NCBI GenBank assembly: GCA_030610225.1
Contig: JAUWSD010000074.1
Span: 1 to 6,292 of the forward strand
Direction: 5' to 3'
Source of the DNA: Chloroflexota bacterium
Lineage (GTDB): Bacteria > Chloroflexota > Anaerolineae > Anaerolineales > UBA11579
DNA length: 6,292 bases
Under the pieces are notes generated by a model. That model did no database searches. It was not told the DNA's origin and was given only the letters and a program-made list of their open reading frames with translations. The position numbers and the translations under genes are program-made. Shown here piece after piece: positions 6,113 through 6,292 of this stretch. The first letter of the stretch is position 1. Every line of letters starts with the position of its first letter.

Positions 6113-6292
6113 TTATCCACCTAAAAATGAAATCAGAGGGGTGAGCATCAATGGGCTTAAGATAGTGGTGAGTGTGACAACAGAGGTTACGAATCTGGGG
6201 CGTACATTAAACTCGGTTGCGAGAACTGTTGTCATCACTGCTGTGGGCATGGAGGCTTCGATCACTGACGCCTGGTATGCTGCCCCATCCAA
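6113..6292 (-). CDS. AEC family permease (auxin efflux carrier type), C-terminal end, 5' part outside window
   Basis: The minus strand is open in one frame from the window edge to a TAA at 6113-6115, giving the last 59 residues of a membrane protein. It reads LDGAAYQASVIEASMPTAVM, then TTVLATEFNV, then a hydrophobic stretch VTSVVTLTTILSPLMLTPLI and SFLGG. The (E)ASMPTAV motif followed by LATEF, and the final transmembrane helix with a T-x-L-S-P pattern, are characteristic of the last two helices of AEC transporters (Mem_trans family, related to malate permease MleP/MdcF and plant PIN proteins). These are inner-membrane secondary transporters, often of organic acids in bacteria; the substrate here cannot be told. 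Most of the gene (full length about 300 residues) lies beyond the right edge. It is immediately upstream of the acylphosphatase gene. Confidence 0.82.
   Translation of the reverse strand: MDGAAYQASVIEASMPTAVMTTVLATEFNVRPRFVTSVVTLTTILSPLMLTPLISFLGG
6117..6122 (-). promoter_or_regulatory. Ribosome binding site of acylphosphatase, inside the end of the permease gene
   Basis: On the minus strand AGGTGG lies 4 bases before the acylphosphatase ATG and falls within the final codons (Leu-Gly-Gly) of the upstream permease. This placement implies translation of the two genes from one mRNA, with possible coupling. Confidence 0.6.

Overview
The window most resembles a chromosomal segment of a Chloroflexota bacterium, probably class Anaerolineae. 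The reasons are moderate GC content, a Thr/Pro-rich lipoprotein stalk of a kind common in that group, a RadC carrying the VRVAEVF variant, and a large peptidoglycan lytic transglycosylase with a TPR body. This placement is by impression, not by search. I see no mobile element, CRISPR array, tRNA or rRNA, and no gene-free stretch longer than about 120 bases.

Layout from left to right. The 3' part of a peptide-type ABC transporter substrate-binding protein (+, 5' end outside the window) converges on a long TPR lytic transglycosylase lipoprotein (-). A single GAAA-loop hairpin between them serves as a terminator for both. The transglycosylase is divergent from radC (+), and the 119-bp gap holds promoter-like signals for both directions, a short dyad and a possible 24-codon leader ORF. 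After an AT-rich 86-bp gap with a TATAAT box comes a 569-residue protein with a LytM/M23 peptidase-like domain followed by a GH-A-like barrel. It ends one base from the end of an acylphosphatase gene on the opposite strand. The acylphosphatase follows, without any gap, the 3' end of an AEC-family (auxin efflux carrier type) permease gene that runs off the right edge. That permease fragment was found by translating the edge of the window on the minus strand.

Two genes point to the cell wall: the transglycosylase, with all expected catalytic motifs, and the M23/GH-like protein. The latter is the most interesting object here. Its M23 domain keeps the zinc ligands but has Tyr in place of the first His of HxH. 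Its C-terminal barrel-like domain has Lys-Leu-Pro where Asn-Glu-Pro is expected and Thr-Gly where Thr-Glu is expected. It has no signal peptide, and an in-frame stop just upstream rules out a longer start. It therefore looks like a cytoplasmic double pseudoenzyme, perhaps a binding or scaffold protein. The other genes (RadC, acylphosphatase, permease, substrate-binding protein) look like ordinary housekeeping and transport genes with no evident shared pathway.
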